Positions 53,472 to 61,956 of a DNA stretch of 64,000 nucleotides are shown piece by piece. Numbering within the stretch: position 1 is the first letter of the stretch; every line of letters starts with the position of its first letter. Location: assembly GCA_016792565.1 (NCBI GenBank), contig JAEUMK010000002.1, positions 62,001 through 126,000 on the forward strand. Direction: 5' to 3'. The position numbers and the translations under genes were made by a program. The stretch is from Alphaproteobacteria bacterium (GTDB lineage Bacteria > Pseudomonadota > Alphaproteobacteria > Micropepsales > Micropepsaceae). The notes beneath the pieces were generated by a model that was not told the DNA's origin, searched no databases, and saw nothing but the letters and a program-made list of their open reading frames with translations.

Positions 53472-54479
53472 TCAGGCAGCGAGCACCGCCCGGGCCGCCT
53501 CCATGATGCGGCGCGGGTTGGGCATGTACTCGTCCTCCAGGGCCGGAGCGAAGGGCACCGGCGTATGCGGGCACGTCACCTGCTTGACGGGGGCCCTGAG
53601 CGAACGAAAGCCCCGGTCGGCGACGAGGCCGGCGATGTCGGCGGCGAGCGAGCAGCGCGGCGGGCTTTCGTCGATCACGACGAGCCGGCCGGTCTTGCCG
53701 ACGCTGTCCAGGATCGCCTCCTCGTCCAGCGGCGAGGTGGTGCGCGGGTCGACAACCTCGACCGAGACGTTCTCCTTCGCCAGTTCGGCGGCGACCGCGA
53801 GGGCGCGCGGCACCATCGCGCCGAAAGCGACGAAGGTCAGGTCCGTGCCCTCGCGCGCGATATGGGCCTCGCCGAAGGGAATGCGATAGGCCTCGTCGGG
53901 TACCTCGCCCTCCATGCCGAACAGGAACTTCGACTCGATGAAGATCACGGGGTCGTCGTCGCGGATCGCCTGGATGAGCAGGCCCTTGGCGTCGTAGGGG
54001 TTGGACGGCATCGCGACCTTGAGGCCCGGCACCATGGTGAAGAGCGGGTGCAGCGTCTGGCTGTGCTGGGCGGCGCCGCGGAAGCCGGCGCCCGCCGCGG
54101 TGCGCAGCACCATCGGCGTCTTGGCCTTGCCGCCGAACATGTAGCGGAATTTGGCGATCTGGTTGTAGATCTGGTCGAAGCAGACGCCGACGAAATCGAC
54201 GAACATGAGCTCGGCGATGGGGCGCAGCCCGGTCAGCGCCGCGCCGGCCGCCGCGCCGACGATCGCGCTTTCGCTGATCGGCGTGTCGATCACGCGCTCG
54301 GGACCGAACTCCTTGTAGACGCCCTGCATCTGGCCGAACACCGAGCCGACGCCGCCGACCTCGCCCGAGCCACCCTGCCCGCCCGCCACGTCCTCGCCGA
54401 GGACGATGATGTTGGGGTCGCGGCGCATCTCCTGCTTGATCGCTTCGTTGATCGCCTGGAGGTAGGTCTTCTTGGACAT
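53472..54479 (-). CDS. 2-oxo acid dehydrogenase E1 component, beta subunit
   Basis: A 335-residue E1 beta. It starts TYLQAINEAIKQEMRRDPNIIVLGEDV, has GPERVIDTPISESAIVGAAAGAALTGLRPIAE (TPP pyrimidine site), AAQHSQTLHPLFTMVPGLKVAMPSN, and the C-terminal FIDE-type VVIDESPPRCS. It pairs with the alpha subunit immediately upstream (11 bp). Pairs of this kind belong to pyruvate, acetoin or branched-chain complexes. No E2 or E3 gene lies nearby, so the complex must use partners from elsewhere. Confidence 0.9.
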   Translation of the reverse strand: MSKKTYLQAINEAIKQEMRRDPNIIVLGEDVAGGQGGSGEVGGVGSVFGQMQGVYKEFGPERVIDTPISESAIVGAAAGAALTGLRPIAELMFVDFVGVCFDQIYNQIAKFRYMFGGKAKTPMVLRTAAGAGFRGAAQHSQTLHPLFTMVPGLKVAMPSNPYDAKGLLIQAIRDDDPVIFIESKFLFGMEGEVPDEAYRIPFGEAHIAREGTDLTFVAFGAMVPRALAVAAELAKENVSVEVVDPRTTSPLDEEAILDSVGKTGRLVVIDESPPRCSLAADIAGLVADRGFRSLRAPVKQVTCPHTPVPFAPALEDEYMPNPRRIMEAARAVLAA

Positions 54480-54490
54480 GGGTTCTGCCT

Positions 54491-55462
54491 TCAGGCGTAC
54501 TTGACGTAGACGTCGCGGGTGAGGTCCTTCGCCGGATCGGGCGAGGGTGCGGCCATGCCGGAAGCGACGGCCGACTCGACCTCGTCCCCGACCTCGCGGT
54601 CGATCGCGTCGAGATCGGCCTCGTCGAGCAGCCCGGCCTCGAGCACCCGCCGCCGGAACTTCGGAATCGGGTCGTGGCTGCGCGCCTCGGCCAGTTCCTC
54701 CGGCGTGCGGTAGGCCTGCGGGTCGCCGATGAAGTGGCCGAGAAAGCGCTTGCACTGGAGCTCGAGCGCATAAGGTCCGTTGCCGGCCCGGGCATGGTCG
54801 AGCGCCCGCTTCATCGCCGCCTGCACGGCGAAGAAGTCCATGCCGTCCACCACCTCGCAGGGCAGGCCGAAGCCGCGCACGCGCTCGGCCATCGAAGGCG
54901 CGCCGCAGGCATAGGAGACGGCGGTGTGCTCGCCATAGCCATTGTTCTCGAAGGCGAAGATGCAGGGCACCTTGAGGACGACCGCCATGTTGAGCGCCTC
55001 GAACACCGTGCCCTGGTTCGACGCGCCGTCGCCGGTGAAGGCGACCGCGACGCGGCCGCTCTTCCTGTATTTGTGCGTCAGCGCGGCGCCGACGGCGATC
55101 GGCGGCGCGCCGCCGACGATGGCGTTGGCGCCGAGCATGCCCTTGGAGAGATCGGCGATGTGCATCGAGCCGCCCTTGCCGCCGCAAAGTCCGTCGCGCT
55201 TGCCCATGATCTCGTGCATCATGCCGCGCACATCGACGCCCTTGGCGATGCAGTGGCCGTGGCCGCGATGGGTGGAGCCGATGTGGTCCTCGTCGGTGAG
55301 GTCGAAGCAGACGCCCACGCCCGACGCCTCCTGACCGAGATAGACATGGGCGAAGCCGGGAATGTTGCCGGCGGCGAATTCCTTCGTGACCCGCTCCTCG
55401 AAGATGCGGATGGTGACCATCCGCCGATAGGCGCGCTTGAGATCGTCCCGGCTGAGTTGCAT
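54491..55462 (-). CDS. 2-oxo acid dehydrogenase E1 component, alpha subunit
   Basis: A 323-residue TPP-binding subunit with IGSTHRGHGHCIAKGVDV, GKRDGLCGGKGGSMHIAD and the diphosphate motif FTGDGASNQGTVFEALNMA. It is close to the acetoin/pyruvate dehydrogenase alpha family. A decarboxylating step on a 2-oxo acid or acetoin-like intermediate would be its reaction. It starts 15 bp after the SDR upstream gene. The acetoin or pyruvate role cannot be separated by sequence alone. Confidence 0.9.
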   Translation of the reverse strand: MQLSRDDLKRAYRRMVTIRIFEERVTKEFAAGNIPGFAHVYLGQEASGVGVCFDLTDEDHIGSTHRGHGHCIAKGVDVRGMMHEIMGKRDGLCGGKGGSMHIADLSKGMLGANAIVGGAPPIAVGAALTHKYRKSGRVAVAFTGDGASNQGTVFEALNMAVVLKVPCIFAFENNGYGEHTAVSYACGAPSMAERVRGFGLPCEVVDGMDFFAVQAAMKRALDHARAGNGPYALELQCKRFLGHFIGDPQAYRTPEELAEARSHDPIPKFRRRVLEAGLLDEADLDAIDREVGDEVESAVASGMAAPSPDPAKDLTRDVYVKYA

Positions 55463-55477
55463 GCGTGGTCTCCTGTT

Positions 55478-56245
55478 TCAGTCCGCGCCGCGGCCGCCGT
55501 CGACCGTCAGCTCGGCGCCCGTGACATAGGCCGCTTCGTCGCTGAGCAGATAGGCGATGGCGTCGGCCATGTATTCGGGCAGCCCGATCATGCGCAGCGG
55601 CGTGTCGGCGGCGAAAGCGTCCGCGAGGTCCTGGCTGTCGCCGAACTGCGAGGTGATCATCGGCGTCCAGATGACGCCGGGATGCAACGAGTTCACGCGC
55701 ACCTGAGGGGTCATCCGCGCACCCTCTAGGGCCGCCGCCTTGGTGAAGCCGGCGATGGCGCCCTTGGTCGCGCAATAGGCGCTGGCGCCGGCAAAGCCGA
55801 CCTGGCCCATCAGCGAGGAGACGTTGACGACGGCGCCGGGCAGGCCGGTTCGGGCGATCGCCGCGAAGGCGGCGCGGACGCCGAGAAAGGTGCCCTCGAC
55901 ATTGGTGCGGTAGATGCGGTCGAAATCGTCCTCGGTGGTCTCGTCCAGCGGCTTCACGAAGAACAGCCCTGCGTTGTTGACGAGCCCGAAGAGACCGCCG
56001 AAGCGGCGCTCCGCCAGATCGACGATCCGGGCCCAGTCGTCCTCGCGGGCGATGTCGTGCGGGGCGAAGTGGCAGACGCCGCCCGCCGCCTCGGCCGCCG
56101 CTACGGTCTCGGCCCCGCCTGCAGCGTCGCGCCCGGTAGCGATCACGCGGGCCCCTTCGGCGGCGAGCAGGATCGCGGTGGCGCGGCCGATTCCCTTGGT
56201 CGCGCCGGTGACGATGACGGTGCGGTCGTCGAAGCGGCGGGTCAT
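55478..56245 (-). CDS. Short-chain dehydrogenase/reductase
   Basis: A 255-residue classical SDR: VTGATKGIGRATAILL, NNAGLFF, VSSLMGQVG with the active Ser, YCATKGAI (YxxxK) and RVNSLHPGVIWTPM. It starts at ATG 56245, whose ATGA overlaps the stop of the next SDR gene. The four extra codons upstream (MDRP) are less likely. It lies 15 bp before the E1 alpha gene in the leftward array. Confidence 0.91.
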   Translation of the reverse strand: MTRRFDDRTVIVTGATKGIGRATAILLAAEGARVIATGRDAAGGAETVAAAEAAGGVCHFAPHDIAREDDWARIVDLAERRFGGLFGLVNNAGLFFVKPLDETTEDDFDRIYRTNVEGTFLGVRAAFAAIARTGLPGAVVNVSSLMGQVGFAGASAYCATKGAIAGFTKAAALEGARMTPQVRVNSLHPGVIWTPMITSQFGDSQDLADAFAADTPLRMIGLPEYMADAIAYLLSDEAAYVTGAELTVDGGRGAD

Positions 56246-56991
56246 TGGGCGATCCACCCGCCATCTACGACGAGCTCGGCGCCGGTCATGAATCGCGAGC
56301 GCGGCGAGGCGAGGAAGAGGGCGGCGGCGGCGATCTCGTCCGGCGTCCCGAAGCGGCCGAGCGGGATCGACGGCGCAAGGAGGCGCTCGTCATAGGCGGC
56401 GGTCATCGCTGTGCGGATCATGCCGGGATGGAGCGAGTTGACGCGGATCTTCTCCGGCCCCAGTTCCAGCGCCGCCGCCTTGGCGAGCAGCCGCACTCCG
56501 CCCTTGGCGGCCGCGTAGTGGGCGTGGCCGGCGACGCCGACCTTGCCGACGATCGAACTCATCAGGACGATCGAGCCGCCTTCGCCATGACGGCGCAGGG
56601 CCGCGGCGGCGTGCTTCACGCCGAGAAAGCAGCCCTTGAGATTGATGCGGTTGAGGGCGCGAAAGTCCTCCAGCGCCAAGCCGGCGATGGCGGCCGGCTT
56701 CGAGATGCCGGCATTGGCGACGAGAATGTCGAGGCGGCCGAAGGCATCCTGGACCTCCTCCATTGTGCGGGTCCAGTCGGCGTCGCTGCCCTGGTCGGCG
56801 GCCAGGAAGCGGGCTCGCCCCCCCAACGCGCGGATCGCCGCAGCAGCGGCTTCGCCGTCGCCCGGGGTGCGTCCCGTCAGCAGCACGGCGGCGCCGGCCG
56901 CCGCGAGCGACACGGCGACGGCGCGGCCGATGCCCCTCGTCGCGCCGGTGACGATCGCCGCCTTTCCGCTGAGTTCGCCTGATCCGGCCAA
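56242..56991 (-). CDS. Short-chain dehydrogenase/reductase
   Basis: A 249-residue classical SDR starting at TTG 56991; GGAGAGG lies seven bases upstream, so the rare start is supported. Motifs: VTGATRGIGRAVAVSL, VANAGIS at the NNAG position, MSSIVGKVG, YAAAKGGV (YxxxK) and RVNSLHPGMIRTAM. It ends GAELVVDGGWIAQ. It follows the TonB receptor terminator, so it is probably the first gene of the downstream operon. Confidence 0.9.
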   Translation of the reverse strand: MAGSGELSGKAAIVTGATRGIGRAVAVSLAAAGAAVLLTGRTPGDGEAAAAAIRALGGRARFLAADQGSDADWTRTMEEVQDAFGRLDILVANAGISKPAAIAGLALEDFRALNRINLKGCFLGVKHAAAALRRHGEGGSIVLMSSIVGKVGVAGHAHYAAAKGGVRLLAKAAALELGPEKIRVNSLHPGMIRTAMTAAYDERLLAPSIPLGRFGTPDEIAAAALFLASPRSRFMTGAELVVDGGWIAQ

Positions 56992-57014
56992 TGGGGTGCC
57001 TCTCCGGGAAAAAG

Positions 57015-57045
57015 GGACCGCGGGCGGATGCGCCGCCCGCGGTCC
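57015..57045 (-). terminator. Rho-independent terminator after the TonB receptor
   Basis: Perfect 13-bp inverted repeat GGACCGCGGGCGG / CCGCCCGCGGTCC with a 5-base loop, followed on the minus strand by CTTTTT. It begins 13 bp after the receptor's stop codon. This is the only strong terminator with a T-run in the window and separates the receptor from the SDR-to-Mo-enzyme array. Confidence 0.85.
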
Positions 57046-57057
57046 AGAGCACCGCTC

Positions 57058-59352
57058 CTAGAACGAGTAGCCGATCTCGACGCCGAAGGTCCGCGGCGCG
57101 CGGATTCCGCCGAACGCGAAGAGGCCGGCGACAGGCAGCGCGGCGCTGAGGCCCCGTTCGTCGAGCAGGTTGCGTCCGAAGGCCGCCAGCTTCAGCGTGT
57201 TGGTCTCGCTGATGTCGATGTTCCAGGTGATGGACGCATCGACCTGGTTCTGCGCCTCGACCCGGCCGCGCGGATCGTTGACCGGCGGCACGAAGTTGGG
57301 GCCGACATACTGGCCCGTCCCGAAGGCCGGGGTGATCGTCGTGTCGTACTCCGAGATGTACTGGTAGGACGCGGAGAGATTGACGTCGCCGTTGGAGGTG
57401 TCGATCCGGTAGTCGAAGGCGATCGCCGCCGTGACGTCCGGCGTCCGGCGCAGATTGAGCGTCGAGAAGTCGCCGGGGACGAGACCGCCGGGGCTGTTCA
57501 CCAGCTTGTCGTAGGTGTCGTACTCGGCGTCGAGCAGGCCGAGCGAGGCCTCGATCGTAAAGGCGTCGGTGACCCGGGCCGTGATGTCCAGCTCGAAGCC
57601 GCGAATGGTCGCTTCGGCGGCGTTGCCGACCACCGTCTCCTGGAACGGCGCGACCGGCAGCGGGACGACGATGTCCTCCTGCTTGTCGGAGTAGTTGGTC
57701 TGGAACAGCGCCAGATTGACAATCAGCTTGTTGTCGAGCCACGCCGTCTTGGCGCCGATCTCGTAGGAATCGACGAATTCGGGCTCGTAGGGCGTCTGCA
57801 CCGATGAGACCGATGCGGCGCGGCCGTTGAAGCCGCCTGAGCGGAAGCCGCGCGAGTAGGACGCATAGACCATGATGTCGTCGCTCGCCTGCCAGTCGAT
57901 CGAGGCCTTGGGCGTGAACTCGGCCCAGGAATCGCTTGCGGAAACGACCGTTCCGTTGGCCAGCGTGCTGACGATTTGCTTCTCGTCGTTGGTGTAGCGT
58001 CCGCCCAGCGACAACCGCCAGCCGGGCGCGAAACGCCAGTCGACATCGAGGAAGGCTGCCGTCGAGGTCGATTCGTGGTCGACGAAGACGCGGGTCTGGG
58101 CGGGGATGAAGCCCAGATTGGTGATCTGGTCGAGATCGTAGGCGCTGCGGAAATAGTAGACGCCGGCGACGAAGTCGACGCTGTCGCTGAGATCGCCGGC
58201 GAGGCGCAGCTCCTGGCTGAACTGGTCGTAGTTCTGGACGCGCAGCGTATCGAAGAAGTTGATCGAGCTGGCGTCGAAGTCCTGGCGGACCGATTCCTCC
58301 GACTTCCGGTAGCCGGTCACCGAGGTCAGCGTCAGGCCGTTGAAGCGGTAGTTGGCTTCGGCCGTCAGCGCCGTCTCGTCGTATTCGACCGGGCCCGCCA
58401 CGTTCGAGAACGAGGTGTAGAGGTCGTCGCCGGTGTTGCGGTTGCACTCCTCGTCGGGGATGCCGAAGATGCGGATCGGGCCGCCGGGCGTGGGCACCTG
58501 CAGGCAGATGAGGTCCGTATCCTGCGACAGCGAACCCTGCGCCGTCTGGCTGCGCTGGCGCTGGTGTTCGATCGTCGCGGTGACGTCGAAGGCCTCGCTG
58601 TCCTGGTAGCGAAAGGTCGCGCCATAGCTTTCGATACGCGAATGCGGTTCGTCGGTGCCGCGCGTGACATTGTCGAAGTAACCGTCCAACTCCTTGCGCA
58701 GATAGAAGAACTTCGACGACACGTTGCCGGCCTCAGGCAGATTCAGCACGGCACGGTATTCCTGGCGGCCGTAGTCGCCGATGGTCACGCCAAGCTTGCC
58801 GCCGAACTCGCCGGTGGGAGTCGAGCGGCGGATATTGATGACGCCGCCCGTGGTGTTGCGACCGAACAGCGTGCCCTGGGGGCCGCGGAGGACTTCGATG
58901 GCTTCGAAATCGAAGAAATCGAGCAATTGCCCGGTGTTAGTGCCGATGTACACGCCGTCCACGAGCACACCCACGGCGGGGTCAAAGGACTTTTCGATGT
59001 CCTCGAAGCTGATTCCGCGAATCGAGATGGCGGCCGCCGAGGGACCGGCGTTGACCGGATCGATCACCAGGTTGGGCGTCATGCCCTCAAGATCCTGGAT
59101 GTCCGGCGCGGCCGCCGCCTCCAGCGTCTTGGGCGAGACGGCGGTGACCGAGAGCGGCGTCGACTGGACCGTCTCCTTGCGCCGCCGGGCGGTGACGACG
59201 ACCTCTTCCTCGCCCGTCGCCGCAGCGGCTTCGGGCGCGGGCGCGGCGGCCGGGTCCTGGGCGGCGGCGGGCGCTCCCAGTCCGGCCAGAACATAAAGGC
59301 CTAGCGCCGCCATGACAGGACGCGCGCGGAGCACTCGCTCGATGCGATTCAT
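57058..59352 (-). CDS. TonB-dependent outer-membrane receptor
   Basis: A 764-residue receptor. The signal peptide is RVLRARPVMAALGLYVLAGLGAPAAAQ, and the TonB box region EEEVVVTARRRKETVQSTPLSVTAVS is followed by the plug domain (GGVINIRR, VGVLVDGVYIGTNTG, VLRGPQGTLFGRNTTGG). A 22-strand barrel ends in aromatic GYSF. Ala/Pro-rich residues 28-48 link the signal to the TonB box. It resembles receptors of sphingomonads and relatives for hydrophobic or sugar substrates rather than typical siderophore receptors, though substrate is not shown. Start ATG 59352 has GGGAGGAAAGC upstream. Confidence 0.93.
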   Translation of the reverse strand: MNRIERVLRARPVMAALGLYVLAGLGAPAAAQDPAAAPAPEAAAATGEEEVVVTARRRKETVQSTPLSVTAVSPKTLEAAAAPDIQDLEGMTPNLVIDPVNAGPSAAAISIRGISFEDIEKSFDPAVGVLVDGVYIGTNTGQLLDFFDFEAIEVLRGPQGTLFGRNTTGGVINIRRSTPTGEFGGKLGVTIGDYGRQEYRAVLNLPEAGNVSSKFFYLRKELDGYFDNVTRGTDEPHSRIESYGATFRYQDSEAFDVTATIEHQRQRSQTAQGSLSQDTDLICLQVPTPGGPIRIFGIPDEECNRNTGDDLYTSFSNVAGPVEYDETALTAEANYRFNGLTLTSVTGYRKSEESVRQDFDASSINFFDTLRVQNYDQFSQELRLAGDLSDSVDFVAGVYYFRSAYDLDQITNLGFIPAQTRVFVDHESTSTAAFLDVDWRFAPGWRLSLGGRYTNDEKQIVSTLANGTVVSASDSWAEFTPKASIDWQASDDIMVYASYSRGFRSGGFNGRAASVSSVQTPYEPEFVDSYEIGAKTAWLDNKLIVNLALFQTNYSDKQEDIVVPLPVAPFQETVVGNAAEATIRGFELDITARVTDAFTIEASLGLLDAEYDTYDKLVNSPGGLVPGDFSTLNLRRTPDVTAAIAFDYRIDTSNGDVNLSASYQYISEYDTTITPAFGTGQYVGPNFVPPVNDPRGRVEAQNQVDASITWNIDISETNTLKLAAFGRNLLDERGLSAALPVAGLFAFGGIRAPRTFGVEIGYSF

Positions 59353-59455
59353 AGCTTTCCTCCCCTGTCGCTCGGGCTGGGGGGCTTGAGCGTCTGCTGC
59401 GCTCGTTGACCTGGCCGCACCCTCCGGCGAACGTCGCAACTCTTGGGGCCTCTCC

Positions 59456-59485
59456 AGAAAAAGTCAAGCGTGCTTGTTATAAGCA
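59456..59485. promoter_or_regulatory. Control region of TonB receptor and divergent SDR/P450
   Basis: AGAAAAAGTCA (59456-59466) repeats exactly the half-site seen at 43441-43451. It runs into the palindrome CAAGC-GT-GCTTG (59465-59476) and an overlapping one, TGCTT-N5-AAGCA (59471-59485). On the minus strand the first part gives CTTGACTTTTTC, a possible -35 for the receptor. A shared regulator of this promoter and the one at 43.4 kb is suggested. Confidence 0.45.
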
Positions 59486-59578
59486 GGATGATCTGTTTAT
59501 TGTGATCGACAAGGCCGGCGCTCAGTCCGGCCAGCGGAAACACCAGGAAGGGAGCGCGCGGACGCCGCGCGGCAAGGC

Positions 59579-60346
59579 ATGCGACTGTCAGGCAAGGTGG
59601 CGCTCATTTCGGGCGGGGCGAGCGGTATCGGCGCGGCCACGGCGCGGCTTTTCGCGGCCGAAGGCGCCAGCGTGGTCATCGGCGACATCCAGGCGGCCAA
59701 GGGCGAGGCGCTCGCCCGCTCGATCGGCGAGGCGGCCGCCTATGTGGCGCTGGACGTGACCAGCGACGCCGCCTGGGCGGACGCCGTCGCCGCAGCGGTC
59801 CGCCGCTTCGGCCGGCTGACGACGGTCGTCAACTCGGCCGGGATCTCGGTGCCCGGCTCGATCGAGGACGAGACGCTGGAGGGCTTCCGCCGCACCCAGG
59901 CGATCAATCTCGACGGCACGTTCCTGGGCTGCAAGCACGCCGTCGCGGCGCTGAAGGGCGGGCGCGGCGGGGCGATCGTCAATGTCGGCTCGACGCTGGG
60001 CCAGAAGGCCGGCGCGATCTTCACCGCCTATTGCGCCTCGAAGGGCGGGGTGAAGATGCTGACCCAGGCCGTTGCGCTGCACTGCGCCGAGCAGGGCTAC
60101 GACATCCGCGTCAACGGCATCCTGCCCGGCGCCATCCATACCGAGATGGTCGAGGGCTATGTCGCGGCGGGCGAGGCGCAGGGCGCATCGCGCGAGCAGG
60201 TGCTGGCCGGCTTCGCCTCCGCCCATCCCATGAAGCGCCTGGGCCGCCCCGAAGAGCCGGCCGGGGCCATCGCCTTCCTGGCGAGCGACGCCGCCAGTTT
60301 CACCACAGGCGCCATGCTGCCGGTCGACGGCGGCATGCTGTCGTGA
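59579..60346 (+). CDS. Short-chain dehydrogenase/reductase
   Basis: A 255-residue classical SDR: ISGGASGIGAATARLF as the NAD site, VNSAGIS at the NNAG position, VNVGSTLGQKAG with the active Ser, YCASKGGV (YxxxK) and RVNGILPGAIHTEM. It ends GAMLPVDGGMLS. It is 11 bp upstream of the P450 gene and probably co-transcribed with it; together they could oxidise a C-H bond to an alcohol and then to a ketone. The control region with palindromes lies about 95 bp upstream. Confidence 0.92.
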   Translation: MRLSGKVALISGGASGIGAATARLFAAEGASVVIGDIQAAKGEALARSIGEAAAYVALDVTSDAAWADAVAAAVRRFGRLTTVVNSAGISVPGSIEDETLEGFRRTQAINLDGTFLGCKHAVAALKGGRGGAIVNVGSTLGQKAGAIFTAYCASKGGVKMLTQAVALHCAEQGYDIRVNGILPGAIHTEMVEGYVAAGEAQGASREQVLAGFASAHPMKRLGRPEEPAGAIAFLASDAASFTTGAMLPVDGGMLS

Positions 60347-60357
60347 AGGAGAGCCCC

Positions 60358-61635
60358 ATGTCCGAGACCGCCAAGCCCGACATCGCGACCTGCCCGCTGC
60401 ACCAGATCAACGCCTTCGACCCGGCGATCCTGCAGAACCCCTATCCCTATTTCGCGCGGCTGCGCGCCGAGGCGCCGGTCTGGCGCGACCCCAATACCGG
60501 CATCGTCTCGATCTCGACCTATGACCGGATCGTCGAGGCGAACACGCAGCCCGCCGTCTTCTCGAACGATTTCTCGGCGCAGCTGCGATCGGGTTCGACC
60601 CAGGCGATGGACCCCGACGAGGCGGCGATCCTGTCGAAGGGGTTTCCGGTCACCAACACGCTGCTGACCGCCGACCCGCCGGTCCACACCCGCTACCGCA
60701 AGCTGGTCAGCAAGGCCTTCACCTTCAAGCGGGTGGAGGGCATGGCCGACTACATCGCCGCGGTCGCCCACCGGCTGATCGACGGCTTCGCGGACCGCGG
60801 CGCGTGCGAGTTCAAGTCGACCTTCGCCAACCACCTGCCGATGACGGTGATCGCCGACGCGCTGGGCGTGCCGCGCGCCGACATGGACCGCTTCCACGAG
60901 TGGTCCGACGCCTTCGTCGCCCAGCTGGGCGGCATCTCGGACAAGGCGACGCGGCTGGATGCGGCGGCCAAGGTGGTCGCCTTCCAGCACTATTTCGTCG
61001 AGAAGATCGAGGAAAAGCGGGCACGCCCCACCGACGACATCATCTCGGACCTCGTCCACGCCAATCTGGCCGAAGAGGGCGACAACCGGCACATGGACTA
61101 TGCCGAGCTGCTGTCGATCATGCAGCAGCTCCTGGTCGCGGGGAACGAAACGACGGCGCACTCGCTGACCGCCGGGATGTTCTTCCTGATCTCCAACCCG
61201 GCGCAGATGGCGAAGGTGAAGGCCGACCGCAACCTGATACCGGGCTTCGTGGAGGAGACACTGCGCTACCTGTCGCCGACCAACAATATGTGGCGGGTGG
61301 CGACGCGCGAGACCAGCATCGGCGGCGTCGAGATCCGCAAGGGCGACATGGTGCTGCTGCGCTACGGCAGCGGCAACCGCGACGATGCGCATTTCCCGCA
61401 GGCCGAGGCGTTCGACGTGACGCGCGAGAACGCGCGCACCCATCTCGCCTTCGGGGCGGGCATCCACACCTGCATCGCCGCGCCGCTGGCCCGCAAGGAA
61501 ATGAACGTCGCCTTCCCGATCCTGCTGGAGCGCCTGAAGAACATCCGCCTGAAGCCCGGCACGACGATCAGCTACAGCCCCAACATCCTGCTGCGCGGCG
61601 TGCTGGAGCTGCATGTCGAGTACGACAAGGGCTGA
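60358..61635 (+). CDS. Cytochrome P450
   Basis: A 425-residue soluble class I P450. The I-helix motif is LLVAGNETTAHS near residue 265 (Glu rather than the more common Asp before TT), ExxR is in EETLRYLSP near 300, and the heme-binding loop is FGAGIHTCIAAPLAR near 375, where the usual 'CxG' is CIA. The start is ATG 60358 with GAAGGAG upstream; the frame is open to 60031. It needs a ferredoxin and reductase, which are not in the window. The nearest types hydroxylate terpenoids, steroids or fatty-chain substrates. It is paired with the SDR at 59579. Confidence 0.92.
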   Translation: MSETAKPDIATCPLHQINAFDPAILQNPYPYFARLRAEAPVWRDPNTGIVSISTYDRIVEANTQPAVFSNDFSAQLRSGSTQAMDPDEAAILSKGFPVTNTLLTADPPVHTRYRKLVSKAFTFKRVEGMADYIAAVAHRLIDGFADRGACEFKSTFANHLPMTVIADALGVPRADMDRFHEWSDAFVAQLGGISDKATRLDAAAKVVAFQHYFVEKIEEKRARPTDDIISDLVHANLAEEGDNRHMDYAELLSIMQQLLVAGNETTAHSLTAGMFFLISNPAQMAKVKADRNLIPGFVEETLRYLSPTNNMWRVATRETSIGGVEIRKGDMVLLRYGSGNRDDAHFPQAEAFDVTRENARTHLAFGAGIHTCIAAPLARKEMNVAFPILLERLKNIRLKPGTTISYSPNILLRGVLELHVEYDKG

Positions 61636-61650
61636 GGGCGGACGCCCTCA
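61633..61650. terminator. Bidirectional hairpin formed by the two convergent stop codons
   Basis: TGAGGGC / GCCCTCA with loop GGAC. The left arm begins with the P450's TGA and the right arm ends with the complement of the opposing gene's TGA. No T-tract follows. It probably acts as a shared transcript end. Confidence 0.4.
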
Positions 61651-61956
61651 GCGCATGTAGGGCGCAGCCGAGGCGAAGACGATGGTCTCGCTGAGGACCG
61701 TCTCGTCGAGCACCGCCTTGATGGCGGCGAAGCGCGGATGGGCGATGAAGGCCTGAAGCCCGGCGTCGAAATGATCGAAGCCGTCCAGCCGCCAGACGTC
61801 GATCACGGTGTTCAGCCGGCCGGTGCGCTGCACGAGCGCGGCGAAGAGCACCCAGCCCTCGCTCTCCAGGATCGGCACCGCCTCGGCCATTACGGCGTTG
61901 AAGCGGGCGAGACCCGAGGCCTTCACCTCGAGCGTCACGTGCAGGTAGACGCTCAT
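61648..61956 (-). CDS. Small dimeric alpha/beta-barrel protein (NIPSNAP/ABM-like)
   Basis: A 102-residue protein beginning VYLHVTLEVKASGLARFNAVMAEAVPILESEGWVLFAALVQRTGRLNTVIDVW. The strand-helix-strand plan and the 'vidvWrld' strand match NIPSNAP/ABM dimeric ferredoxin-like folds. No catalytic residue is clear. It overlaps the ThuA gene (61953) by 4 bp, giving a ThuA plus small-barrel pair like that at 47545-48716. It converges on the P450 across a hairpin. Confidence 0.75.
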   Translation of the reverse strand: MSVYLHVTLEVKASGLARFNAVMAEAVPILESEGWVLFAALVQRTGRLNTVIDVWRLDGFDHFDAGLQAFIAHPRFAAIKAVLDETVLSETIVFASAAPYMR

